Shown: positions 47,334 to 59,126 of the stretch, piece by piece
Position numbering within the stretch: the stretch's first letter is position 1
How the letters are laid out: every line of letters begins with the position of its first letter
Source: Leucaena leucocephala
Lineage: Eukaryota; Streptophyta; Magnoliopsida; Fabales; Fabaceae
DNA length: 64,000 nucleotides
Direction: 5' to 3'
Assembly (NCBI GenBank): GCA_037074615.1
Contig: CM073546.1
Location: forward strand, 8,797,501 to 8,861,500
Made by a program: the position numbers and the translations under genes
The notes under the pieces: generated by a model
Databases searched by the model: none
Seen by the model: the letters and a program-made list of their open reading frames with translations, nothing else
Told to the model about the DNA's origin: nothing

Positions 47334-47960
47334 CTTCAATCTTCTTCCAATCTTTCACATGAATGGGCAGCAGGGTCAATTGCTTTCTGACTAGAAGCGT
47401 ATACTTGCTATATAGCTGACCTCTCCCCTAGTCGGTTAGCCTAAATCGTTCAACGGTAAGAGCACACATCAACTTGTAATCATGGATAGCTATTTAATAT
47501 TGAGTACCTTAGGGACCTATTGCCCTAAAAGTCTGCAACATGTAATTGAAAGATTAATTATATATGAATTAAATGTAAGTAACTTTAATTTTTATATAAA
47601 TAAGATAGTTACATTCAAAATCCACTTTAAAGCTGATATGGCACCTTAAAGCACAACGTGACTCATTCTGGGTCTACTAATCCTCCTCCTCCTTCAGGAG
47701 CTACTCATTCCCCTTATCCTCCTCTTTCTACTAGGACTACTCATCATGATGAGGACCTTCATCTGCCATAAAGCTCAAGATCACCTCCTCGCTGAGATCA
47801 TAGTCGATGATACTGATATTTGGCCTAAGAATACCAATCCTAGAAATAGGATCCTCGCTCGATGTGATAGGATCAACTAGCTCCTTCCTGGGATGACAAC
47901 TAGCAATAAGAAAATTGGACTAGAAGAATCTGTCGTTTTAGGTACTACAATAGTATATTC
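47334..47960 (-). pseudogene. Second copy of the CACTA-associated gene, 5' part
   Basis: It continues the relic of 40440-41790 beyond the family B element. An exon-like island at 47334-47460 corresponds in place to 29330-29420. A proline/serine-rich island at 47650-47900, read on the minus strand, corresponds to 29590-29900. No intact frame. Above 47960 the DNA is unassigned. Confidence 0.35.
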
Positions 47961-48488
47961 CATTTTCCCCATGTTTTGTAAAGTAGTCACCTCTTGAGCC
48001 ACATAAGAGACTTTTTGACCATTATGTCTAAGTCAAGTGAAACTAATTTGGTGGAGTGAAATTGATTTTGCATATAAAAAATAGATTTGGTTACATGAAA
48101 TCATTTTTGGGTGTTGGGTTCCTAAATTACTTTGTTATACCCTATTTTACACTATAGAAAACATGGCAAGTCACATTCAACTTAAGTTTGATAGTAACAC
48201 AGTAATAAAAATAAGTTCCATTGATGAAAATCTATTTCAATGTATTAAAATAATTTAATTTCATTAAATATTTTCCTTTGTTTGATGAAAATGGAACATG
48301 ACCTATCTTAAAAGTAATTTTATTTGTAACATTTTTTTGCTATTTGAAAAAATATTAGAAATCCAAGATACCAATATAGTTTTATCGAGAAAGAACCTCT
48401 ATATAAGAAAAGCATAATAACCGTCACTTTGAACATACTCATTGGCTTTGATAATACTATGCGATCTTCCATTAACTACCAAAAACAA
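47961..48488. other. Unassigned A+T-rich DNA
   Basis: No gene, RNA gene or repeat boundary is recognised between the gene relic and the MITE at 48492. Confidence 0.4.
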
Positions 48489-48491
48489 TAA

Positions 48492-49022
48492 TGGCCTATT
48501 TGGATAGGCTTTTAGAAGGGCTTTTGGACAGCTTTTACAAAAGGCCTTATAGAAAAGAATTTATGAAAAAAAGTGGTTATGAATAAATTAGTGTTTTGAT
48601 GGAAAGTACTAGCAAGAACTTTTGTGACTGATAAATTACCAGAAAGGGTATAAGATAAAAAAATTGTTCACCTTTAGAAATTCCAGCGAATGCAACTATT
48701 CTTCCTCCTCTTATATAGTGAGTCCAGTGATGGCATTGGCAACCACGGCACACGGAGCGACCCACTGAAACCACTGCAACAGACACAATAGAAATGGACA
48801 CGGTAACGGCACACTGTCGGTGGCAAGAAGAAGAGCAGAAGAGAGAAGGGAAGAGAGAGAAAAGGGAGAAGATATAGAAATATGGGTAAATAGTATTAGA
48901 TAGTTTATAAACTATTTTACTGTACTAGAAACCTTTTTAGACAAATATGGTTGTTTGTTTTAAAATTTTCCCAAACTAAGTTTTGGGCTTTACCTAAGTT
49001 ATATAAATATCCAAACAGGCAC
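48492..49022. mobile_element. Tourist-like MITE, 531 bp
   Basis: The left end is TGGCCTATTTGGATA. The right end inverted is GTGCCTGTTTGGATA (12 of 15 agree). Both sides are flanked by TAA (48489-48491 and 49023-49025), the target length and type of PIF/Harbinger. No coding capacity. A half copy lies at 8267-8455. Confidence 0.75.
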
Positions 49023-49025
49023 TAA

Positions 49026-49778
49026 ATCGCTAGAGTTACACTTGCCATGCACGTGAGAACTAGCTAGAACATAATTATTAATTTGATATTCCTGGGAGAG
49101 ATATTATTAATTGCTATAGTTTCGAAAGGTTTTGGAGAGATATTCCTAGGATCATATTAGCAATGGGAAATTGTGGATCCATATTCTTGTATCATTAACA
49201 AAAATAATACCCCTTATAATTTTCACACAATTAGATTTCTTAGCACATTAGTTTTGTTATTTATTATTTGTTTATTATATTTTATGGATATTATTCATTT
49301 TGTTTCTAGCAAATATAAATCAGCCACCAATGCAAAGGAGCCACTTGTTGTATATTTTGTTATTTATTTTTGTTTTTGTGTCATTATTTTTAATCATATA
49401 ATATTTGTAGTAATTTTTATATTTATATTTATTTAAATTATAATTTTTATAAATTATGAATTACTCCTCCAATCTTAAATATAAGACCCATTATTATATG
49501 AGTAATTGAATTTTTAATATTTTAATTTTTAAATTAGAATATGAATTTATTAATAAATACTCATTAAGGGCAATATGATTTGCATGTTTTCTTACCAATT
49601 TTTCATCACTTTTAACCTACCAAACATAAAATTTTCTATCAAACTATTTTTTTTTCAATGTCAACCAAACATTTACTCAAGTAGACAATTTTCCATTATA
49701 TTCCTTTCAGTTTCATTCCCTTCCTTTTTGTTCCACATGTTTCACTTAACCAAACGGGCCCTAAAGGATGGAGTGGAT
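49026..49778. other. Unassigned A+T-rich DNA
   Basis: Low-complexity T-rich sequence. The open frames at 49173 and 49575 are compositional. A possible MITE end, 'ccaaacgggccc' followed by TAA, is seen near 49750-49764, but its partner end is not convincing. Confidence 0.35.
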
Positions 49779-49781
49779 TAA

Positions 49782-50596
49782 CCCTTGTTTGGATAAAATA
49801 TTTTTAAAGAGAATAAATTTTCCTTCCTCGCCTCCCCTCCAAAAGTAGTTTTTTTTTAGGGAGATGAGAGAGAAAATTTTCTCTTAAAAATTAGCCTTAA
49901 TAAAATTATATAATTTCTCTCTTATCTTTTATATTTTATAACCTTGTACCATTTATATCATTCTCTCTAGTACTTTTTCACTTGAATATAGTTCTTCAAT
50001 CAAATGTCTCTTTTATCTTGTAACTTATTTGACTATATCTTGTTGGGTTTTTCATTTTTTTTGGGTCTTCAGTGCATATAGTTTTGTTATATAATTTAAT
50101 TTACTTTTTGAAAAAATTGTAGTATAATAGCAATGCCAAAAAATTTTACTTGATTATTTTTATTAATGAATAGTCCAATGATAGTAAAATTATAGAATGA
50201 CAAATAATCTATTTAAATTTTACAATTTCATATATCTAGATAAATAGTTATCTATAAAATAGAAAATCTAAAAATATCCATGCATTATGATGTCTTTGAT
50301 GGGAGGCCTGGTTTCTTTAATCGTGGAATATACTAACTCATCTTTTCCGCTCAGTTGAAAGCTATGAAATAAGTAAGGTTAAAATAATCAAGTTTTTATT
50401 AGCAACCTTCCCTTCCCTCTTGAGCCAAACAAGGAATTATTAAAATTCCTTCCTCCCCTGCCTTCCAATTAATCTAAACAAAGGATCATTAAAATCCTTT
50501 CCCTCCCTTCCCCTTCCCTCTATACCTCCCCTCCTCACCCTTTCCCTCCTCTTCATTAAAAACACTTTATTCCCCTATGTTGATCTAAACAAAGCC
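49782..50596. mobile_element. Tourist-like MITE candidate, 815 bp
   Basis: The left end is CCCTTGTTTGGATAAA. The right end inverted is GGCTTTGTTTAGATCAA (about 11 of 16 agree). TAA flanks both sides (49779-49781 and 50597-50599). The subterminal regions are C/T-rich ('ccttcctcgcctcccctcc' at the left, similar text at 50425-50560), which also fits an inverted arrangement. Confidence 0.6.
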
Positions 50597-50599
50597 TAA

Positions 50600-51460
50600 A
50601 GTGTTAAATAATTTAAATTATAAATTTAATTACAATATAAATTTTTTTGGTAGAAAATTTACAACATAAATTTAAAATTTTTGTCTTTGATTCAGACCCC
50701 ATTTGGACCACACTAACACTGTGTTTGGCTTAGTGAAGGATAGGAGAGGGGAGGGATTTTAATGTTATTTTGCTTGGTTTAGGAGTGGAGGGGAGGAAAA
50801 ATATTTTTGTATGGATAAATTTGCCCTTATGTTATTTAAGTTGCTTGTTACTGTCGAATATTTTAATAAAATATAATTATAAATAACATTTAACATATTA
50901 AATTAAAATTCTATAGTTGTCAAAATTAAATAAATTCTATAAGGTTTATGATAGCTCTACGTTTTTTATATATATACTAATACATATAAATTATAATAAT
51001 TGAAATAATTAAAATTATATATATGGTTTTCTACCAAAGTCCTATCTAACCCATTGAAATTATAATAGTTATTTTTAGGACAGTTTTAATAATAAATATT
51101 TTTAGACTTGTGTAATACCAAACTCCTTTTCCTTGGTAAATATTTCTATAAAATTCCCTGAGCTTTCAAAATTCTTGTGAGAATGTGCTTAAAATTCACT
51201 GAGCTTTTAAACACAGTGTAATAGTTAAAGCCATTGAAGCAACCATCCCTCTCACTTTTTAGGTGAATAGACAATAAAAGTAACAAATAAGTGAGATAGA
51301 CAGTACATTTTAATTTTCTCAAATGCACCCATTTTGAAAATTCTTATTAGAATGTGCTTAAAATTATCAACAACCATGAATAATAAGTAACAATTATGCT
51401 TATCTAATAATAATTATACTGCCAAATTTGAAGATAACGAATATAATTATAAACTTGATT
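50600..51460. other. A+T-rich DNA with MITE-like scraps
   Basis: 'gtgtttggcttagtgaagg' near 50711 resembles a transposon end. The phrase 'aaaattctt.t.agaatgtgcttaaaatt' occurs twice (about 51168 and 51338). No gene. Confidence 0.35.
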
Positions 51461-51640
51461 ATATGGCACAACAAAATATCATAAGGCATGGTATACAATG
51501 TCATCAAATGCCATCATATGGTCTTACAAAAAATCACAAGGCATGCCATAAAATGTCATCAAATGATATCATATGGCCCTACAAAATATCATTGGCCATG
51601 GCATAAAACATCATGAAATTGAATCATATGGCTAACAAAA
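51461..51640. repeat. 55-bp tandem repeat, about 3.3 units
   Basis: Units end with 'catatgg...acaaaa' at about 51476, 51532, 51586 and 51640, a period of 54-56 bp. Each unit holds 'ggcatg...a.aatgtcatcaaatg'. The third unit is more diverged. Confidence 0.8.
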
Positions 51641-51759
51641 TCTAATTTATAATCTAATGTAATCAAATGATCTCTAAATAAGTCTTTACAAAATGCCTAT
51701 AACAAAAAATAGCTTTCTTTCGAAGTAACAACATACTAGGAACTCAAAACCATATCCAT

Positions 51760-53050
51760 AATCACTTGCTTGAGAAGCAGAGGTGGACATTGAATTATTG
51801 CCCTTAGCTTAGCCACATCATTCATGAGGGAGCAATAAATTTTGGAGATCTTGTCTTCATCACATCCAGCATCAATAATCATCTTGAAAGTTTCTTCCCC
51901 TGAAATTTGTGGGACACATCTATCTTTAAATATTCTATTCCCTTAACTTATAGCATTTACAATGAATTTCATCTTCTCTACAATCAAATGTATTTGGAAA
52001 ATACCCAGTATTCCCTTAACCACTCTTTTTGGTCTCTTATTGCTCTTAGTATTTGCTTCTAGAGAATGGTTACCAAGTGTATATTTTCCATATTGATTGA
52101 AAAAATCTCTAAAGTGACTTCATTATGGGAGGTTAGTATATCAATCTTAGTAACATAGTCAACAAATTATTGAGGATTTAAATGTCTCCGCTTCTTCATA
52201 TTTGAAGGAGTATCACCCTCATCTCCATTGGCTCTATCATTTCCATACAGAGCTACCATCTTTTCATAATTAGGCAAAGGTATATTTCTCTAAAGGGATG
52301 CCTTTGGTTTAACCTGAAAAATTCATTTCATACGATTAGTTCATTGCTCAATCGATATGAAGATTGGATGAAAAGAAAAATGCATATATTGCTCTACTAT
52401 CAGCGTATTACAAAAGAAACATGCATAGAGAGAAAAAAAAGACCCACAGATCATAGGTCCCCCTAAAGAATGATAGAAGATATGCTCACGACATATAGAA
52501 GATTAAAAGAGAAAAACAACCCACAATTCAAACTTTTGATGATATGTAGTATGGATATTCGTCTCTGGCTATATATGGTGAAATTAGACTTTTATGGGGA
52601 GACATTAATAGTCATATATTTGATCCACAGTATGATTCACATATTTACTCTAAAAAATAGATTGTATATCAAAATGATAGGTTTAACAATCTCACCTCAA
52701 TTAATTGATCCCAAACTTGGCCATTAGCTTCCCATCTCTTAGTGGATGAGGTCCATGAAAAGCCACTCTACCTCCTTTTAAGATGTCATAAATTTTAGAA
52801 ACAATCTTCTTCAAAGTCTTCCAACAATTGTTGAATTCTCCTTTTCAACTTTAAATCCAAACAACATACTCAAATATTCGGTTATGTTATCATAAGCAGT
52901 AGTTGTAAATGTTCCATTAACCTTGTTGCCAATGTCAAGTTCATGCATAAATGCATCAATCAAGGCATTATTCATCTTGGAGCTTCAAATTAAGTTCTTA
53001 TCAGTGGTGCTAGCCTTTGGAGATGTACTATTAGAATTTAAACCCAAATA
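51760..53050 (-). pseudogene. PIF/Harbinger ORF1 (Myb/SANT-like) relic
   Basis: On the minus strand from about 53020 downward: MNNALIDAFMHELDIGNKVN, then GTFTTTAYDNITEYL. This is the start of the Myb/SANT-like DNA-binding protein that accompanies Harbinger transposases in plants. It is followed by broken pieces such as QVWDQLIE and, beyond 52290, KMVALYGNDRANGDEGDTPS (about 52270-52205). In known systems this protein binds the transposon ends and works with the DDE protein. Many stops occur. It lies directly downstream of the DDE gene on the same strand. Confidence 0.7.
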
Positions 53051-53229
53051 AAACACCATATAAGTAAACATGTTGAAAATGATACCGTATCAAATAAACA
53101 CAAGAAAGTTCAATATCAAACAAATACATCCAATAAGTAATCCAACATAAGTTTGTCAATTATTATAGCAAATGTTCATCCTCAAGAAACACATTAAATT
53201 ACTAAACATATAACAAAGAAACATGTGAA

Positions 53230-54460
53230 GTTCAGTTCCTAGCACTACTCCTAGCATTATTCGTAGCATTATTTTCATAATCAATCCATATTTGATGACC
53301 TATTGCATCCCTTATAAGCTTACCCTGAGCTGCTTCACTTATATCACCTCTTGGAGTATGGTTATCACTATTAGATTAAGCTTGGGTTGCAAGTTCATCA
53401 TCTACTTCACGGATAATCTCTTCATCAGGGTCTATATTCATTAAGTAATTATGAAGAATGTAACAAGCATTAACAACACCTTTTGAGCTTTGACACCATA
53501 AGAAGGCTCAATGGTACTTGATAAATTACAAATCTTTTTTTCAATACCCCAAAAGTCTGTTCAATTGCATTACACAATGATGCATGTTAAAGATTGAAAA
53601 GTTCTCTATAGTTTTGGGGTAAATTTCTATCTGAATATTCTTTCAAATAGTAGTGAACTCCTCTATAAGGTGTAATAAGAGTACTTGTTAACATGAATCT
53701 AGCATCCACCAAGTAATATTTTCCTATCATCTAATAAAATAGTCACTTTACTAGTTTTAAATTTGTGATACTATTTAAGTATATCACTTAACTAATTCCT
53801 AAAATTGTTACCTTGAGGAATCTTAAGTCTATCTTCTAGTGTTAATGCCTCATTTATAATCCTTAAGTCAGATGCGGTGCCTTCCCATACAATAAGCACA
53901 TAAGTGAACCTTAAATCAAATGTGCAAGCTGCTAACACATTTTGAGAAGATAATCCTTCCTACCTTGATAACGAAGTGCATCTACTATAGCTATTTTGGC
54001 ACATATATGTGTTCCATCTATGGCCCTAACACATTCCTTAAAATATGGGTAAAATTTGTCATTAACTTGAATTTCAGGAGGGACTCTAGAGCCATCTGGT
54101 TGTAGAAGGAATTTATCTTTTAATTCAATGGCAGCAAGATGTAAAACTTAATCACATAGTTTTTTGTTTAATGCGCTAAGATGTAAAGGGTTTTCGCAGC
54201 TTGTTCTTCTACTCTTGAGTTTCGTGTAGGCTTAAGCCACCATCTCTTTCTAACATATCACACAATCCTAAAAAGGCTTATGGACTCATTCTAAAAATAT
54301 CTCGATCACTAGAAGTACACGTTATTATGTACATCACTTCTTCACATACCCTTTCTCTTGTGGAACTCATACTATAAGTAATTTTCTTCTTATGATTATA
54401 GATATGAGCCATATAATACTGAACAAGACAAATAAGGCAGGCCACAAGTCTCCGACACAT
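53230..54460 (-). pseudogene. PIF/Harbinger DDE transposase (HARBI1-like) relic
   Basis: The minus strand gives, in order: the N-terminal helix region (RERVCEEVMYIITCTSSDRD, 54360-54300), YPYFKECVRAIDGTHICA (about 54045-53995, first catalytic D), RYQGRKDYL, FDLRFTYVLIVWEGTASDLR (about 53925-53865, second D), GKYYLVDARFMLTSTLITPY and YRGVHYYLKEY (about 53725-53645), then LCNAIEQTFGVLKKRF (about 53575-53535, catalytic E). A tail follows with DPDEEIIREVDDELA (about 53430-53390). The full DDE triad context is present, but stops and frame changes interrupt it. The order and motifs are those of plant DDE_Tnp_4 proteins. Confidence 0.88.
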
Positions 54461-54929
54461 TTCCCACCATTATATCAAAAAAATACCCTTCATAATCCAT
54501 CTAACAAATGAAGAAAAAAATTACCTCAAATTAATGACTAAAACAAGTAAACTTATGTAACAATATATATATATATGTTTATCTAATTCTCCAACCAAAA
54601 AGTATGAATTGACAACTAATAAAGGGAACCTATCATGCTCTGTACTATGAAAATATAACTAAACAACTAAGAATTGGTCAAATAATCTATTATTATAAAT
54701 AAGAGTAATTGAACCATAAATAACCAGCAAATTCAAAGTGACATCATGACATACATATCAAACTTCAAACTTAGTGAGGCAAAACAATAACGAAGCTTAA
54801 TGCTGCACATTGCCAAGTGGAGGCGAATCACTAAATTAAGAACAAAGTGTTCCAATGCAAACATGTCCTGAACAAACCAAGTAAATTTTCCTTCTGATTA
54901 TTTCTAACAATAAACACCATTTCAATTTT
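54461..54929. other. Likely 5' end of the Harbinger element, TIR not found
   Basis: A+T-rich DNA between the transposase start and the LTR array. I could not identify a terminal inverted repeat or a TAA/TTA pair that would close the Harbinger element. It includes a short AT-repeat near 54565. Confidence 0.35.
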
Positions 54930-55800
54930 CCTTGGGTAAGTTATCTATTTAATTTTATTATGATAATATGTTATTTTCTACATATTGTATTTTATGATAT
55001 GTCCCACTTGATACCACTGAGCACATATTAGTATGCATAATAACTAGTAGAATTATTGGTTACTGAGATGCTTGTCTTACCCTATTTTTATTAATATTTT
55101 TTAGGTGATAGTCTCATCTAAGGATCCCAAGGAAAACTTCATAGGCTTGATTAAAGTTATATCAATTATATAACCTTCTCCTTTAAATATATGTGTAGAA
55201 TACTTGCATATTGCCATAGTAGAGTTAATCATGCACACTCTAATATTATATAATATACTATTTAGATTTGATTATGGAGTTCATCTTGGGATAATATTTT
55301 AAAAATCTATGATAGACTCTTCTAAATTATTAATTAATTCTTCAGTTGTATTAAAATTACATAGACTCTTATATTATTTTTATATATACACTTTAATCTA
55401 ATTTTTAATATCTTTAAGAATATTTTATAAGATTATATAATTATTGCTTTATTAATTAGTATACATGTTTATAGAAAAGTGTAATATTTATATTAAAAAA
55501 TCAAGTATACTCTAATATCTATCAAGTTATAATATACAATTTATAAAATATTTAGCAATTTATATATCCTACATAATTTGACTCATCTTATTCTTTTTCT
55601 ATTATAATTATTTGTCTATTAAGAAAATATTTTTTATAACCATAGTAGAGTTTCTTTTAGATTTTAGTAAAGTTCTTATCTACCATGGTTAACTATTTTA
55701 AAATAAAGAAAATTCATTTATAATATTGTTTTTTATTTACATTGCGTACAAAATGGGTCTAAATAATTAATAGTGCTTATATTTTAAAAAAAAATTATGA
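54930..55800 (+). repeat. B' LTR no. 1, 3' part only
   Basis: It matches the right half of 56050-57840 from 'ttatctatttgattttatta' (about 56982) to the end. The left half is missing at the boundary with the Harbinger DNA. Confidence 0.85.
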
Positions 55801-56049
55801 CTTGGTATTAGAGCATGGTTTTCTGATTTATGTTATGTTGCGTAGTAGTGGCAATAGATATTATTCACATATGTTCTTCCCTATTAGTTATACATTATCT
55901 ATAATATAATACTTACCTAATATGATGGGTTGCATCATTTGGAGGGGAGAAATGATATAAAATTATAGAAACCATTAGAAAATGAAATAAGAAAGCTTTA
56001 TAGAGTATGCTAAATTTTGTGAACAAAATTCCTAAAAGAATGGAAGAGT
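55801..56049 (+). other. B' internal segment no. 1 (249 bp)
   Basis: Primer site CTTGGTATTAGAGCATGG at the start, 'ggaggggagaaatga' in the middle, and 'aacaaaattcctaaaagaatggaagag' at the end before TGTAACATC. Confidence 0.85.
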
Positions 56050-57840
56050 TGTAACATCTTAATTTTTTTTCTTATATTTAAATATAATTAAAAATATTAT
56101 TTATCAATAACGTATAAATATTATCTAATTAAATTATTATGGATTAGTATTTTTATTATTTTTAATAAAATATGATATCTAAATTATCCTACCATTATCT
56201 TTATTTAGGGTTTTATGATTTGATTATTTTTATTAGTTAGGAAATTATTAGGATTTGGGTCAGATTTAGATATGAATTTGAATTTGAATTTGAATTATAG
56301 CTTTATAAATAAAGTTAAGGCCCAGAGTTATTCCTGAGACTTGATTATTGAGTTGACTATTCTCTTTTTAGTCCTCTCAGTCTATTTCCTATTCCTAAAG
56401 AATCTCACATCTATTTTCCTCCTAAATATGCCCTTAGTTCAACTCATCCAAAGATAATTTTTACGTTTTAGATCTTTTGTAATAATTATTCATATATTCA
56501 AACCTTTCAGAACCTCACTCTTATGGGACTTAGTTTAATTTAAAAGATTTGAATTGACATTTGAAACTTTTTGCATCTTGAGATTGGAATTTGAATAAAG
56601 TTATTATATTGAGAAAAATTCTATTATGATATTTATTGATATTATTGATTATCAAACTATTGAGATTTTGATTAATATGAGAATTATGCATTGGGGATTG
56701 GTAATGAAGGAGTTATATTTTTACCATATGGTATAGCCTCTATTGGAACTCGATAGTTAGTTTTTGTCTCACCTATTTACCAAGGGGATGCAACACCCCC
56801 ATCTCTTTACTGAGGGGGAACGGACCTATGGTCCAGTTATTAGTCTGTAGATTTTGGCATATCCACAACATTTGACTAGTTAGCTTTTTGAGTAGCTAAA
56901 TATATAGTAGTCATCTCTAGCCCATGGGTTCGGTTGGCAAAAATAAGGTGATTCAGTTGGATTGATAGGAGAAACTTGGATGTGTTATCTATTTGATTTT
57001 ATTATGATAATATTATTTTCTATATATTGTATTTTATGATATATCACACTTAAGGCCTCATGAGTACATGTTAGTATGCATAAGGAGTAGAATGGTTGGT
57101 TATTGAGACATTTGTTTCATCCAATTTTTATTAATATTTTTCAGGTGATAGCCTCATCTTAAGATCTCAAGAAAAACTTCAAATACTTTATTAAAGCTAT
57201 ATTAATTGTATAGCTTCTCCATTTAATGTATGTGTAGAATACTTGCATATTGTTATAGTATGGCTCATTATGCATACTTTAATATTATATAATACATTAT
57301 TTGAATTTAATTCTAGAGTTCGTCTTGGGGATAATATTCTAAATATCCATGATAGACTCTTCTAAATTAGTAATTAATTCTTCAATTGTATTAAAATTGC
57401 ATAAACTCTTCATTATTTTTATATTTACACTTTAATATAATTTTTAATATCTTTAAGAATATTTTATAAAAGATTCTATAATTACTATTTTATCAATTAG
57501 TATACATAATTACATAAAAGTGTAATATTTATATTATAAAATCAAGTACACTCTAATATCTATCAAGTTATAATATACAATTTATAAAAGATTCATCAAT
57601 TTATATGTCTTAAATAATTTGACTCATCTTATTCTTTTTATATCATAATTATTTGTCTATTAAGAAAATACTTTTCATAACTATGGTAGAGTTTCTTTTA
57701 TATTTTAGTAAAACTCTTATCTACTATAGTTAACTCTTTTAAAATCAAGAAAATTTATTTATAATATTAGTTTTTATTTACATTGTGCACAAAATGAGTG
57801 TAAATAATTAATAGTACTTATATTTTAGGAGGATTTTATG
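56050..57840 (+). repeat. B' LTR no. 2 (1791 bp)
   Basis: It starts TGTAACATCTT and ends GGATTTTATG. It lacks about 110 bp that LTR no. 3 has near 58535-58670 ('ggcgataggtgatcac...'). Confidence 0.87.
56303..56311 (+). promoter_or_regulatory. B' LTR TATA box
   Basis: TTATAAATA followed by 'aagttaagg'. It is conserved at about 58344 and 63674 in the next LTRs. A likely core promoter about 255 bp into the LTR. Confidence 0.55.
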
Positions 57841-58089
57841 CTTGGTATCAGAGCATAGTTTCTTGATTTATGTTGTATTGCATAGAAGTGGCAATATCCA
57901 TTATTCACACATATTCTTCCTTATTAGTTATAAATTATCTATAATATAATACTTATCTATTATGGTGGGTTGCATTATTTGGAGGGGAGAAATTGTCTAA
58001 AATTATAGAAACTATTGGAAAATAAAATAAGGATACTTTATAGAGTATGCTAAATTTTGGAGACAAAATTCTTAAAAGAATAGGAAAGT
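57841..58089 (+). other. B' internal segment no. 2 (249 bp)
   Basis: It starts with the best-preserved primer site, CTTGGTATCAGAGCATAG. It ends 'gagacaaaattcttaaaagaataggaaag'. Confidence 0.87.
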
Positions 58090-59126
58090 TATAACATCCC
58101 AATTTTTATCTTTATATTTAACTATAATTAAAAATATTATTTATCATAAACTTAAAAATATCATCTAATTAAATTATTATAGTTTAATATTTTTATTATT
58201 TTTAATTAAATATTATGTATAGATTATCCTACCATTATCTTTATTTATAGTTTTATGATTTGAATGTTATTATTAGTTAGAGAATTATTAGGATTTGAGT
58301 TTATATTTAGATAGGGATTTGAATTTAAATTATTATTATGGTTTTATAAATAAAGTTAAGGTCAGAGTTATTCCTGAACTTGATTATTGAGTTAGCTATT
58401 CTCTTTCTAGTCCTCTTAATCCATTTTCTATTCCCAAAGAATCTTACATCTATTTTTCTCCTAAATACGCCCTTAGTTCAACTCATCTAAAGATAATTTT
58501 ACCTTTCAGATCTTTCATAATAATTATTCATATATTTAGGCGATAGGTGATCACTTTCTATTCATTATGTCTGTTAATATGATGTTTGTGAGTAATTTAA
58601 TATATATAAATATATTGATGTAGATATGATTATATGGAGAAAACTTGCTTGATAATTTTTATTAAAAATAATATTGTGGGACTTAAAGTTTAATTTAAAA
58701 GGTTTGAATTAAGATTTGAAACTCTTTACATCTTGAGATTAGAATTTGAAGAAAGTTATTATCTTGAGAAAAATCCTATTGTGATATTTATTGATATTAT
58801 TTATCATCAAACTATTGAAATTTTCATTAATATGAGAATTATGCATTGGGGATTGATGATGAGAGAGTTGTATTTTTACCATCTAGTATAGCCTCTATTG
58901 GAGCTCGATGGTTATCTTTTATCCCACCTGTTTACCAAGGGATGCCCCACCGCCATCTGTTTACTAAGAGGGAATGAACCCATGGTCTAGTTATTGCTCT
59001 GTGTATTTTGGCATATTCACAACATTTGACTGGTTAGCTTTTTGAGTAGCTAGATATATAGTAGTTATCTCTAGCCAATGGGTTCAGTTGGCAGGGTTAA
59101 GGTGATTCAGTTGGATTGATATTATG

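Noticed and set aside
49566..49762. Small MITE ending in 'accaaacgggccc'
   Set aside because: The left end (aagggcaatatgatttg) is a poor inverse match and the flanking 3-mers differ.
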